NCBI GenBank assembly: GCA_002395225.1
Contig: DGWH01000019.1
Coordinates: forward strand, 7,335 to 35,834
Origin: Christensenella sp. UBA4263
GTDB lineage: Bacteria; Bacillota; Clostridia; Christensenellales; Aristaeellaceae
Length of the DNA stretch: 28,500 bases
Direction: 5' to 3'
Part shown: positions 1 to 7,946 of the stretch, piece by piece
How positions within the stretch are numbered: position 1 is the stretch's first letter
Layout: each line of letters begins with the position of its first letter
Notes under the pieces: model-generated
The model's input: only the letters and a program-made list of their open reading frames with translations
Databases searched by the model: none
Told to the model about the DNA's origin: nothing
Position numbers and translations under genes: made by a program

Positions 1-547
1 CAGCCTTGGGAGCTTCCTTCTTCTCGGCAGCCTTGGGGGCTTCCTCAGCCTTGGGCTCCTCAGCCTTTACTTCCTCAGCAGCCTCTTCAGCCTTGGGAGC
101 TTCCTTCGGCTTGACAACCTTCTTTACCTGCTTCGCGACATTCTTCACATTGGAATCGACCAGGTCGCGAACCTTCTCCTCGCTGTCCTTGCGGAACTCG
201 TTGATGGAATCAGCCTGAGCGGTGAAGTGCTTGTTGGCCATCTCCTGGAATTCCTTCATCTTCTCAGCATACTCCTTCGGGTTCACGGAGAAAGGAAGTC
301 CCGGCACAAGCGTAACGTTCTCCGGCAGCAAAGCGGAGGCGGTATCCTGCATTTCCATCATGTAATCGAAGAACTGATTCCACTGCTTCTTGCATGCAGC
401 GATGGAATAATCTTCCATCTTGGTCATCTGATCCCAGAAAGCAAACATATTGCCTACCAGATCCTGTGCCCAATCCCAGTTATCCATTTTCGGCATCTTG
501 AAACCAAAGTTTTCGAATCCAGGGAACTTCCAATCCATCTTGTTCAT
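1..547 (-). other. Phasin-like C-terminal segment, possibly also translated on its own from ATG 547
   Basis: This is the last visible 182 residues of the ligase frame, listed separately because it may be an independent protein. The start reads MNKMDWKFPGFENFGF. A Trp/Phe-rich amphipathic helix follows (WDWAQDLVGNMFAFWDQM), then helices with FFDYMMEMQDTASALLP and a coiled coil to about residue 150. The rest is repeats of KAEE, APKAAE and KKEAPKA that run off the window. Composition and layout resemble phasins, the amphipathic proteins that coat polyester or lipid granules. The tail recalls Lys/Ala/Pro tails of PhaF-type phasins but is balanced with glutamate. Family assignment rests on pattern only. 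An SD sequence at 556-563 sits 8 nt before ATG 547. Confidence 0.55.
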
Positions 548-2638
548 TTTAATTACTCCTTCCATAAACGGCATCAGGTATTTTTGATATGCCAGTTTAT
601 ACAGTTTTGGTGACGTCTTCTTCAGACTTTTGGGGATATCCTTTATATCAAATCCGGTGAGCTTTTCGACCAGTTCCTGCAGTCCCGGGATTTGGAACAG
701 CTTGGAATAATGGCCTTCATTCAACTCCGGAATGATACCGAACAGTTCAGAGAGGATATTGTAAGGATCTCCTTCCAATTCCTCCGGGATGCCGGCGCCC
801 ATCGTGGCATTTTCGCCCTCGGCCGCAGGAATGAGCAGAATATCGCTCACTTTTCCGTTCAGCCTGACCGGCTTCACGGAAAAGCGTTCCCCTTTTACGG
901 CACCGGCGGCCAGCATTTTTGCATCTACTTTTCCGCTGGAATTCAGCGGAATCTTCTCCGTCAGGACAACCTGACCGGGCAGATTGCTCTCTGCCAGCAG
1001 TTCATCCAGAATGAACACCTGAATCAGTGCCCTGTGCAGGTCTGCCAGTCCCGCCGCTCCGGATTCATTCATCTGGACGTAGAGAACAGGAATATTGTCA
1101 TGAAGCGTCTTGTGGAACTCCGGGACAACCCCGCATGCGGCCACGCCGGGCTGAGCCGAAACGGCATTCTGCACAAGACCTGCGTCAAAGCGGACACCGG
1201 CATTGTTGATAAAGAACTGATTGGACCTTCCAATACACGTCAGGCTCCCGTCTTCATTCACCCGCACGAGATCATTGGTATTGAAATAGTCCTCTTTATC
1301 AATCCGCTCCAGTTCAAAAAACACCGTGTCATCCAGACGGCCGCTGCTCATGGTCGGCGAGTTCAGGAGCAGCACACCGGTACGCGGACCCTCTTCAATG
1401 TCGTAATACCGGTTTTCCTCTTCCACATAGATTTTTGCCTTAAACCCCGGCATCAGGAATCCGATGGCATCATCCTCCCGCGAGGTCGGAGCCAGCGTGC
1501 AGGCACCTCCCATTTCGGAGAGCCCGTATCCGTTGATAATCCGTGCAGAGGAACCGCATGACCACAGATAATCATTGAACTTTTTCTTGTACTCAGGGGA
1601 AACATAGGTGCCGCCCATGAACACGATCTTCAGCCTGGTCAGATCAATGTCGGGCATCGTCTTCAGCCAGGAATCCAGGATGCTCTTGCTGGTAAAGAGG
1701 ACATTGATGCCGTAATGCTCAATCGCCTCTCCATAGAAGGGATTGGTGGCCCCAAAGGGCAGCGAGACAATTTCCATTCCCAGGCCCAGGGGCGTATGCA
1801 GCATATCCACCATCGCATAGACCCAGGACATGTTCAGTGTCAGATAGGTGATCATATGCTCCGGGGCATTCTGGAAATCTTCAAACGTCTTTTTCGCCCT
1901 GATGGCGCTGACCACAAAGGAATTCATGGCCTCGTCCGTCAGCGGAACCGGCTTGTGCATGCCGCTGACCGTTCCGGTGGTATGAAGGATAATCGGCGCC
2001 TTCCCTTTCCCGTAGGAAATGGGATATGCTTCATATTTGACCAGCAGATCTTCCATCAGCAGACCGCCCGGCATCTCCCGGAACAGCTCTTTATTGATCT
2101 GCCGGATCGCTTCCAGCACCGGGATGCCGAATTTCCCGCCCATGGGGCTTTCCAGCAGAATGATGTTGCGGATGCCCAGCAGCTCCCGCAGACGAAGCAG
2201 GCGCCGCATCAGCCGCGGAAACGCATAATACTCGGAAATGACCAGATCGGTGATCTTTTCCTTCTGAATCATGCTGTAGATCTGATTCTCATCGAAAAGA
2301 TCAAAGGGATAGATGAGCGAAATGGACGCTCCCGTCATGTTGAGCCCGTAAAAGGCGAAGATCGTCTCTGTCAGGGGTGTTCCGATCAGGGCTACCCTCG
2401 AGCGGTTCTTGCCCGTCAGATTGATTCCGGAAAACGCAGAGGCATATCGTTCCCACTGGTAAACCAGCTGACGATAATTGTACGTCCGATAGCCGTTGCG
2501 GATCGCAATGCTCTCCTGCCGCTCTTCACTGCAGAAATTCAGTTCCCGGATAAACGACCAGCAGGGCTGGTCAACCAGCTTACCGTTCTTCATGCGCTTC
2601 TTTATCTGCGCAACCTGTTCCTTTTCGCTTTCTTTCAT
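1..2638 (-). CDS. Acyl-adenylating enzyme (AMP-dependent acyl-CoA synthetase/ligase family) fused in frame to a phasin-like domain; partial, runs off the left edge
   Basis: The frame is open from ATG 2638 to base 1 (at least 879 codons) with no stop. Residues 1-570 have the ANL adenylation fold: an A3-like P-loop TTGTVSGMHKPV near residue 217, A5 NGYGLSEMGG near 368, a divergent A7/A8 (NTNDLV, GRSNQFF) near 460-475, and A10 NSSGKVDAK near 565 with the catalytic lysine kept. Family chemistry is ATP-dependent activation of a carboxylate to acyl-AMP, then transfer to CoA or a carrier; the substrate cannot be read from sequence. Residues about 610-697 form an extra helical segment. From residue 698 (base 547) the sequence is aromatic- and Met-rich, then coiled coil, then Lys/Ala/Glu/Pro repeats, like a polyhydroxyalkanoate phasin. 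An in-frame TGA lies upstream of 2638; no good ribosome binding site is seen there. It is the third gene after the acyltransferase and MATE genes, behind a 367-bp leader. A two-protein reading with internal restart is possible. Confidence 0.85.
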   Translation of the reverse strand, partial: MKESEKEQVAQIKKRMKNGKLVDQPCWSFIRELNFCSEERQESIAIRNGYRTYNYRQLVYQWERYASAFSGINLTGKNRSRVALIGTPLTETIFAFYGLNMTGASISLIYPFDLFDENQIYSMIQKEKITDLVISEYYAFPRLMRRLLRLRELLGIRNIILLESPMGGKFGIPVLEAIRQINKELFREMPGGLLMEDLLVKYEAYPISYGKGKAPIILHTTGTVSGMHKPVPLTDEAMNSFVVSAIRAKKTFEDFQNAPEHMITYLTLNMSWVYAMVDMLHTPLGLGMEIVSLPFGATNPFYGEAIEHYGINVLFTSKSILDSWLKTMPDIDLTRLKIVFMGGTYVSPEYKKKFNDYLWSCGSSARIINGYGLSEMGGACTLAPTSREDDAIGFLMPGFKAKIYVEEENRYYDIEEGPRTGVLLLNSPTMSSGRLDDTVFFELERIDKEDYFNTNDLVRVNEDGSLTCIGRSNQFFINNAGVRFDAGLVQNAVSAQPGVAACGVVPEFHKTLHDNIPVLYVQMNESGAAGLADLHRALIQVFILDELLAESNLPGQVVLTEKIPLNSSGKVDAKMLAAGAVKGERFSVKPVRLNGKVSDILLIPAAEGENATMGAGIPEELEGDPYNILSELFGIIPELNEGHYSKLFQIPGLQELVEKLTGFDIKDIPKSLKKTSPKLYKLAYQKYLMPFMEGVIKMNKMDWKFPGFENFGFKMPKMDNWDWAQDLVGNMFAFWDQMTKMEDYSIAACKKQWNQFFDYMMEMQDTASALLPENVTLVPGLPFSVNPKEYAEKMKEFQEMANKHFTAQADSINEFRKDSEEKVRDLVDSNVKNVAKQVKKVVKPKEAPKAEEAAEEVKAEEPKAEEAPKAAEKKEAPKA
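556..563 (-). promoter_or_regulatory. Internal ribosome binding site before the phasin-like segment
   Basis: On the minus strand GGAAGGAG lies 8 nt upstream of ATG 547, ideal SD strength and spacing, although the upstream frame reads straight through. It either marks a separate gene recently fused to the ligase, or allows both a fusion and a free phasin-like protein. A TAA occurs in the +1 frame right after the SD, so a one-base change upstream would separate the two proteins. Confidence 0.6.
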
Positions 2639-2719
2639 AGAAAAAGGCCATTCTATCCTTTGCAGGCCTCACCGTTGGCATTTGCCTGAGCGGGATCGCA
2701 CAAGGCCTGATTTGATGAA

Positions 2720-2735
2720 CTGTCGCGCGCGACAG
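2720..2735. repeat. Perfect 16-bp palindrome, candidate operator
   Basis: CTGTCGCGCGCGACAG is a perfect inverted repeat with no spacer, about 85 bp upstream of the ligase-phasin start codon. Uninterrupted palindromes of this size are typical operators for dimeric repressors such as TetR-type regulators, which often control lipid genes. No regulator gene is visible nearby, so the binding partner is unknown. Confidence 0.45.
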
Positions 2736-2898
2736 GGCCACTCCTTTCCTCAGGAAATATGCCTGTCCATGTTTTTCAATACATGCGATAAAAGGCCATA
2801 AAAACGGGACCTGATCCGGCTTTTTGCGTCACGGATACATTCGTAACAGGGAAACTGTCCATGCCTGCATTCACTGAGCTGAATACCTAATCTGTCTT

Positions 2899-2927
2899 AT
2901 TTTACTTAAACCGACAGCTAAAAGCAA
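2899..2927 (-). promoter_or_regulatory. Candidate internal promoter for the ligase-phasin gene
   Basis: On the minus strand TTGCTT (2922-2927) is separated by 17 nt from TAAAAT (2899-2904). The -10 matches 5 of 6 consensus bases and the -35 only 3 of 6. The site is intergenic, upstream of the palindrome. It would give the third gene of the operon its own start. Confidence 0.35.
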
Positions 2928-3005
2928 GAACCTTTTCCCCTGCCATCTTGACATTCTGGAACACTCAGCGGACTTTTCCGGGAAATGCCGGCTTAGCCGG
3001 AGGGT

Positions 3006-4781
3006 TCATCTGCTGCCATCTGATTCAGGCCGTATCTTCATGATCATCGTATTGATTCCTGCGTTGTTGTAGTAATCGATCTCCGATGTCATTTTTGCCA
3101 CCAGGCGAAGGCCGATGTTCGACTCCGGATTTGCCGGTGTATACAGGTTCATGCGCTCCCTGGGGTCGAATTTGCGGCAGTCATCCTGAATCCGGATGAT
3201 CAGCTGATCCCGGCAGGTCACCCGCACGTTCACGCTGCAGGACCTTTTCCCGCCGGCGCCATGCTGATAAACGTTTCTCGCGATTTCCTCCACGCAAAGA
3301 CCTGAGAGGAATGCCGTTCGGCGGCTTCGTCCCCGCTGCCTGCAGAAGGCCGTGACCGACTGGGAAACCGAACCTACCTCCGCCATGGAACGAACGGCAT
3401 ACTCGGCAAATTCATCCGGCTTTGCACCGAAATCCGGCGACAGTTTCAGCAGATCAGCCGAATGAAAGGTCACCTTTTTCTTAAAGAGGAAGACGGAAAG
3501 CAAGAGAATCGCCATGGCCAGCAGATCACTCCACGTATTGGCCAGCCAGACTCCCCTGTCCCCAAAGTGCGGCGCGGTCACAAGCGCGAAAACACCGACC
3601 ATCGCCGCCTCCAGAAAGGACAGAATGTTGCAAAGTGTCATCCTGCCCTGCGCCTTATAGCCGTTCATCAGCAGGTTGATAAAGACATTGACCGGGAAGA
3701 AGAGGAATCCCAGGAGGAACATGTTCCGCCCCATCTGCCATACACGGGTCCCCCTTGCAAAGAACACGTCCGTCAGCGGAGCGGACAGGGCCATGACCGT
3801 GATGACCATCAGAGACATGAAAGCCAGTCCGATCCGAAGCGCCACATGAAACACGTCAATGACGCTTTCCCGGTCCTCTTCCCCGACATAAAGGCTCATG
3901 AGTGAGGAAAAGGCGTTGGCAAATCCCCCCGAGAAGCTGCCGGCGATGCCGCACAGCGACCCCAGCACATTCGCCACGGCAACACCTTCATAACCCACAT
4001 AAACCGTCAGTGAGTAGTTGATCAGGCTGTTTTTGATCAGCAGTCCCGCCGTAAACAGCAGGGAGGGCAGCCCGCGCCGGATGGACTCCATCAGGAGCTT
4101 TGCATCAAAGGATCCCCGCTCAAAATGAACCGTCTGATTCCTCCCCAGATACGCAGGGAGCATGATCAGAAAGGAGGCGAGACAGGAAATCGTTGTTGCA
4201 AGCCCTACCCCGAACAGTCCCAGGGGCCCGACAAGCAGAAGATCCAGCAGGCTGTTCAGGCAGAACAGCGTCCCAATGGCGACATAGGACCGGTGAATGG
4301 CGCCATTGAATGAAGCCAGGGACATCAGCAGCGCGCTCAGCTGTGTAAACACAATGCCAGGCGCGTATCCGGCCATATACTGGCTGAGCAGCTGACCATT
4401 TTCACCCCGGGCACCCAGCAGCGCGGAAATCGGCACACGTGCCGCGGTCAGCAGCGTGGACAGCAGCGCACCATAGGCAAAGGTCACCGTAAACGTGGTG
4501 GTAAACAGGCTGTTCACTCTGCTCTGCTGCCCCGAACCAATGAAATTGCCGCAAAGCAGGCATGCACCAACACCCACCACGTAGATCAGGTCGGTGAGGA
4601 CATTCATCGGTGCATAATAGCCTACCGCGGCCACTGCGCGGGTATCCAGATGCCGGCTGATGACAATGCTGTCAATCAGGCCGCAGGCACTCATGGCCAG
4701 AAGGGTAACGATGCTGACCAGGGCGATCCGGATATAGGAAATCCGGATGATATTCTTTTTGGCTGACGGTTTGATGCTCAT
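3006..4781 (-). CDS. MATE-family transporter with a C-terminal GHKL (anti-sigma/histidine-kinase type) ATPase domain
   Basis: The 591-residue protein has a MATE-type membrane domain in residues 1-450 with about 12 hydrophobic helices. MATE proteins export drugs, metabolites or lipid-linked compounds using Na+ or H+ gradients. Residues about 455-591 are a cytoplasmic HATPase of the RsbW/SpoIIAB type. The N-box helix has E499 and N503 (EEIARN), the G1 region reads QDDCRKFDP around 533-540, the G2 region reads NIGLRLV at 555-561, and the domain ends in NTMIMKI. The glycine usual after the G1 aspartates is Cys, and the first G2 glycine is Asn, so ATP binding may be altered. AAAGGA sits 8 nt before the ATG. 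It starts 41 bp after the acyltransferase stop, so the two are probably cotranscribed. The substrate is unknown; coupling of transport to a nucleotide-binding switch is inference. Confidence 0.85.
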   Translation of the reverse strand: MSIKPSAKKNIIRISYIRIALVSIVTLLAMSACGLIDSIVISRHLDTRAVAAVGYYAPMNVLTDLIYVVGVGACLLCGNFIGSGQQSRVNSLFTTTFTVTFAYGALLSTLLTAARVPISALLGARGENGQLLSQYMAGYAPGIVFTQLSALLMSLASFNGAIHRSYVAIGTLFCLNSLLDLLLVGPLGLFGVGLATTISCLASFLIMLPAYLGRNQTVHFERGSFDAKLLMESIRRGLPSLLFTAGLLIKNSLINYSLTVYVGYEGVAVANVLGSLCGIAGSFSGGFANAFSSLMSLYVGEEDRESVIDVFHVALRIGLAFMSLMVITVMALSAPLTDVFFARGTRVWQMGRNMFLLGFLFFPVNVFINLLMNGYKAQGRMTLCNILSFLEAAMVGVFALVTAPHFGDRGVWLANTWSDLLAMAILLLSVFLFKKKVTFHSADLLKLSPDFGAKPDEFAEYAVRSMAEVGSVSQSVTAFCRQRGRSRRTAFLSGLCVEEIARNVYQHGAGGKRSCSVNVRVTCRDQLIIRIQDDCRKFDPRERMNLYTPANPESNIGLRLVAKMTSEIDYYNNAGINTMIMKIRPESDGSR

Positions 4782-4822
4782 TGGTTTTTCCTTTCAACCA
4801 TTGAACAGATCGGTTCCTCTGT

Positions 4823-6106
4823 TTATTCCATCCACGGCAGGCAGATCCCCGGGAGTTCCAGCGGTACGGGTGCCTGCCGTTCAAAGGGAATCCCGATTTC
4901 ATCCAGCTGATGCATAAAGGCATGGATGTAGACCGGCGAGGCAAAGTTCTGAATAAAATCGATGGTAAATCGGCCGTTAACCGACGTGATTTCAACCAGC
5001 AGATTTTCGTTCTCTGCACTGGCCCATAAGTGAAACTCCCGGATATACCGCTCGGAATCCCCCAGATTTTTCTTGCCCACATAACTGACCGTTGCTGTCC
5101 GCCACTCCTTCAGGTATTCACTGGTGTTTTTCGCCGAACGGACCCTTTCCTCATCCGACCGCATTGCCAGCATCCGCCGGGTGTACCGGTTGATGTACGT
5201 CATGACGGTCAGCGCCTGCTCGGGCTGCGTCTGGACAACGACCATGCCGCGATACATCGTCGCCTGCACGGGCAGCGGATGCCGGCGCATTTCCTCTTTG
5301 TATTCAAGCCATACATCCCCCACCAGGCACTGATGCGCCAGCGGGGTGCCCAGCGCCTTACGCAGGTTGAGGCACAGGTTAATGAGCGTCCGGTCCTGAC
5401 TGTCCGGATAAAGGGAGACAATGGCCCGGCTCAGAAGCAGGGCCACGATGGTTCCCGGAGTGGCATCATGCTCACGGTTAAAGCGCATCAGCTGTTTCTC
5501 ATCTACGGTGAAGCTGTATACGGTTTTTGCGGTATCCTTTTCAAGACCGGCCATCCGGACCAGATTCAAAACCGGCTGCTGCCCGTCACCGTCCTCCGGC
5601 GGTTCCTGTGTCACACGCGGCGCGGGATCCTCCCATTCCTCGGGGGAGATCTCATCGCCTGCAAGCCGTATGCTCTCGGCCCTGAGCACTGCTCCATAGC
5701 GCCGGGAGCAGTAATAGTACAGGAGCGTACGCACCACTTCCATGGCCCCGGTCCCATCAGTCAGGGCATGGGAAATATCCAGAAGGATCCAGTCCTCATG
5801 CCAGGAAAACGCCAGCAGATGTTCATTGGCTGCCGCGGAATTGAGCATGACATTTGCCGGGCCGGACAGAACCACAACCGGGCGGGAATTCGGGACAAAC
5901 CCCCATTGTCCGTCCCGTTTCCGGAGCTTCACGCAAAAATAGGGATATCTGCGCATAGTCAGATCCACCGCGTCTCTGAGCGCAGCTTCCTCCACCTCCG
6001 CATCCATGCGAATGCGCATGCGAATCACATTGGGCGTATCCCTGCCGGACATAAAGAGCGGACTGATTTCTGAAAACAAAGGTCTGAATGTCTGAACATC
6101 GATCAT
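4823..6106 (-). CDS. Condensation/alcohol-acetyltransferase-fold acyltransferase
   Basis: The 427-residue protein has the active-site signature of CoA-dependent acyltransferases of the condensation-domain superfamily (alcohol acetyltransferase, PapA, WES/DGAT): ISHALTDGTG, with catalytic His113, Asp117 and Gly118. The first His of the classic HHxxxDG is Ser, which is common in family members. A mid-protein segment resembling the floor-loop region (NLCLNLRKALG) supports the fold. Such enzymes move an acyl group from CoA or a carrier to an alcohol or amine. The start at 6106 is chosen because GAGAGGA lies 6 nt before it; an in-frame ATG at 6133 has no ribosome binding site. It is the first gene of the operon, behind the strong promoter at 6175-6203. 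With the acyl-adenylating enzyme downstream, an acyl ester or amide product is the natural inference. Confidence 0.8.
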   Translation of the reverse strand: MIDVQTFRPLFSEISPLFMSGRDTPNVIRMRIRMDAEVEEAALRDAVDLTMRRYPYFCVKLRKRDGQWGFVPNSRPVVVLSGPANVMLNSAAANEHLLAFSWHEDWILLDISHALTDGTGAMEVVRTLLYYYCSRRYGAVLRAESIRLAGDEISPEEWEDPAPRVTQEPPEDGDGQQPVLNLVRMAGLEKDTAKTVYSFTVDEKQLMRFNREHDATPGTIVALLLSRAIVSLYPDSQDRTLINLCLNLRKALGTPLAHQCLVGDVWLEYKEEMRRHPLPVQATMYRGMVVVQTQPEQALTVMTYINRYTRRMLAMRSDEERVRSAKNTSEYLKEWRTATVSYVGKKNLGDSERYIREFHLWASAENENLLVEITSVNGRFTIDFIQNFASPVYIHAFMHQLDEIGIPFERQAPVPLELPGICLPWME

Positions 6107-6448
6107 AGCTGTTCCTCTCAACAACATTCGCAAGCGCTAAAGAATCTCTGATCCGATGGTTATTGACCAAACTCAGTATAACATTTTCCTGTCCGTGTGT
6201 CAAAATCCGAATCCTCTCCGGGTCAGTCTGCCATCCCCCTGAATCCCCTCGCTGTCAGCAAAGAGCGGCTGAAACTGTGAATTATTCCCGATAAAATATT
6301 GTTTTTCCACATAAATAATGATAGACTACACACCAGTCGTATCTCACTGAAAAACGTTTCTGCGCACCCCCGGAAGGATGTATTCTCTCCGGTTTCAGTG
6401 CCTGATCCGACAGTCTTTGAGAACGGACAGGAAAGGAATGACTTTGAT
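6107..6448. other. Divergent intergenic region between the acyltransferase operon and the NSS transporter
   Basis: The 342-bp region holds the outward promoter for the minus-strand operon at 6175-6203. For the plus-strand transporter only weak elements are seen: TAAAAT at 6292-6297 and TTGTTT-17-TAGACT starting near 6300. The plus frame is open from ATG 6299, but residues coded by 6299-6448 do not resemble transporter sequence and have no ribosome binding site, so it is read as untranslated leader. No RNA gene was recognised. Confidence 0.5.
6175..6203 (-). promoter_or_regulatory. Strong sigma-70/SigA promoter for the acyltransferase-MATE-ligase operon
   Basis: On the minus strand a consensus TTGACA (6198-6203) is followed by a 17-nt spacer and TATACT (6175-6180, 5 of 6). 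Transcription should begin near 6168, leaving about 60 nt of leader before ATG 6106. This is one of the best promoters in the window and suggests appreciable basal expression. Confidence 0.8.
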
Positions 6449-7807
6449 ATGAACGGCAAATCAAACGGGTCCGAGAAAAGAGAGCACCTGAGCAGCCGGC
6501 TTGGCTTCATTATGCTCTCAGCCGGCTGCGCCATCGGCTGCGGAAATGTCTGGAAATTTCCGTGGATGTGCGGTGAATTCGGCGGAGGAAGTTTTGTATT
6601 TATCTACATCATCTGTCTGCTTCTCATGGGGCTTCCGGTGATGACCATGGAGTTTTCCGTCGGACGTGCGGCGCAGACCAGTCCGCTGTACATGTTCAGG
6701 AAACTGCGTATGCCAAAACCCGGATGGAAACACATCGGGGTGCTGGCCCTTGTCGGAAACCTCTCCCTGATGGCCTTTTATACCGTTGTCGCCGGGTGGA
6801 TTCTCAATTACTTTTTCCATTTTCTCATCGGGCAGACCGAAATGCTTTCCTTTGGCGCCATGATTACCAACCCGGCGGAGAATGTGATCTTTCTGGCAAT
6901 TACCATCGTCATCACCTTCTCCATTCTCAGTTTTAGCCTTCAGGGCGGACTTGAGCGGATTACCAAATTCATGATGTCCGCCCTGCTGATCCTGATGCTG
7001 ATCATTCTCATCCGCAATCTGCAGCTCTCCGGGGCAAAAGAAGGTCTCTCCTTCTACCTGGTTCCCGACTTTTCAAAAATCAGTCTGAATACCGTTGTCT
7101 CCGCCATGAACCAGGCTTTCTTCACTCTGTCTGTCGGCATAGGCAGCATGGCCATTTTCGGCAGTTATATCGGGAAAGACCACTCCCTCCTGGGTGAAGC
7201 CGGCACGGTCATCGCCCTGGATACACTGGTTGCCCTGCTGGCCGGCGGCATTATCTTCCCTGCCTGTTTCTCCTATGGCATCAAGGTCACGGATGGTCCC
7301 GGACTGCTGTTTAACACCATGGCGGATGTCTTCCGGAATATGGCCGGCGGACGCTGGTGGGGAACGCTGTTCTTCCTGTTCATGGTCTTTGCCGCTCTCT
7401 CAACCGTCCTGGCCGTCTGCGAAAACATTCTGGCAATGGTCAGGGAGATGTTCGGATGGAGCCGGAAAAAAGGAAGCCTCATCTGTGGAATCGGCATTTT
7501 CCTTCTGAGCCTGACCACCGCCCTTGGATACAGCGTCATCCATTTCCAGCCCTTTGCCGAGGGCTCTGCCTGGCTGGATCTCTGGGATTTCATCGTCTCC
7601 ACCAATATTCTGCCGCTGGGTTCCCTCGCCTACTGCCTCTTCTGCTGCAACCGTTTCGGCTGGGGCTGGGATCAGTTTGTGGAGGAGGCCAACAGCGGCT
7701 CGGGCCTCAAGGTTCAGCCCTGGATGAAACCCATCTTCCGCTATGTCGTTCCGGTACTCATCGCGTTCCTGTACGTGTATGGTCTTGTGACCTATAAATG
7801 GCACTGA
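6449..7807 (+). CDS. Sodium-dependent transporter of the NSS (neurotransmitter:sodium symporter) family
   Basis: The 452-residue membrane protein has 11 predicted helices, the usual count for the shorter bacterial NSS branch. The TM1 signature is clear: AIGCGNVWKFPWMCGEFGGG, with the unwound GNVW(K/R)FP segment that binds sodium and substrate. TM2 (GLPVMTMEFSVGRA), TM6 (NQAFFTLSVGIGSMAIFGSY) and TM8 also fit. Family members import amino acids or related amines with Na+; the specific substrate cannot be assigned. ATG 6449 is chosen because AAAGGA lies about 11 nt upstream and the NSS homology begins soon after; the in-frame ATG 6299 lacks a ribosome binding site. It is monocistronic, closed by the terminator at 7820-7857, and divergent from the acyltransferase operon. 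Confidence 0.9.
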   Translation: MNGKSNGSEKREHLSSRLGFIMLSAGCAIGCGNVWKFPWMCGEFGGGSFVFIYIICLLLMGLPVMTMEFSVGRAAQTSPLYMFRKLRMPKPGWKHIGVLALVGNLSLMAFYTVVAGWILNYFFHFLIGQTEMLSFGAMITNPAENVIFLAITIVITFSILSFSLQGGLERITKFMMSALLILMLIILIRNLQLSGAKEGLSFYLVPDFSKISLNTVVSAMNQAFFTLSVGIGSMAIFGSYIGKDHSLLGEAGTVIALDTLVALLAGGIIFPACFSYGIKVTDGPGLLFNTMADVFRNMAGGRWWGTLFFLFMVFAALSTVLAVCENILAMVREMFGWSRKKGSLICGIGIFLLSLTTALGYSVIHFQPFAEGSAWLDLWDFIVSTNILPLGSLAYCLFCCNRFGWGWDQFVEEANSGSGLKVQPWMKPIFRYVVPVLIAFLYVYGLVTYKWH

Positions 7808-7819
7808 TTCTGCCCTGTA

Positions 7820-7857
7820 ACGGACTTCCCCGGCGGAAGTCCGTTTTCTTCTTTCTA
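7820..7857 (+). terminator. Rho-independent terminator of the NSS transporter gene
   Basis: ACGGACTTCC pairs perfectly with GGAAGTCCGT around a CCGGC loop (stem 7820-7844), followed by a T-rich tract TTTTCTTCTTTCT. It begins 13 nt after the transporter stop. Confidence 0.9.
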
Positions 7858-7877
7858 TCCGGTCAGTCCTGTCCCGG

Positions 7878-7906
7878 TTGACAGAACCCCTCCGATTTTG
7901 GATAAT
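7878..7906 (+). promoter_or_regulatory. Promoter of clpS-clpA
   Basis: Consensus TTGACA (7878-7883), a 17-nt spacer and GATAAT (7901-7906, 5 of 6) precede the clpS start by about 40 nt. The location just after the preceding terminator makes this the likely sole promoter of the pair. No CtsR- or HrcA-type operator repeat is seen around it. Confidence 0.8.
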
Positions 7907-7946
7907 AACGGCACCTGTTTTCAGAAAAACAAATTGAGGTGATTAC

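Larger units (their letters stand above)
2639..3005 (-). other. 367-bp leader between the MATE gene and the ligase-phasin gene
   Basis: No convincing gene lies here. Just after the MATE stop there is a small hairpin (CCGGC-TTA-GCCGG, 2989-3001) without a T-run, so it is a poor terminator. A candidate internal promoter lies at 2899-2927, and a perfect 16-bp palindrome at 2720-2735. Transcripts from that promoter would have a leader of about 250 nt, long enough for regulation by RNA structure or protein. No known riboswitch class was recognised. Confidence 0.5.

Noticed and set aside
1..120. Tandem DNA repeat or CRISPR-like array
   Set aside because: The repetition is codon-level Lys/Ala/Glu/Pro low complexity in a coding frame, with no constant repeat-spacer spacing. 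No CRISPR array was seen in the window.
1715..2689. Plus-strand frames over the ligase region (also 692-1561)
   Set aside because: The minus strand carries the adenylation motifs A3, A5, A8 and A10 here; the plus-strand products are His/Arg-rich shadows.
5030..6073. 347-codon plus-strand frame opposite the acyltransferase
   Set aside because: Antisense to the gene with the SHALTDG active site; no recognisable motif or ribosome binding site.
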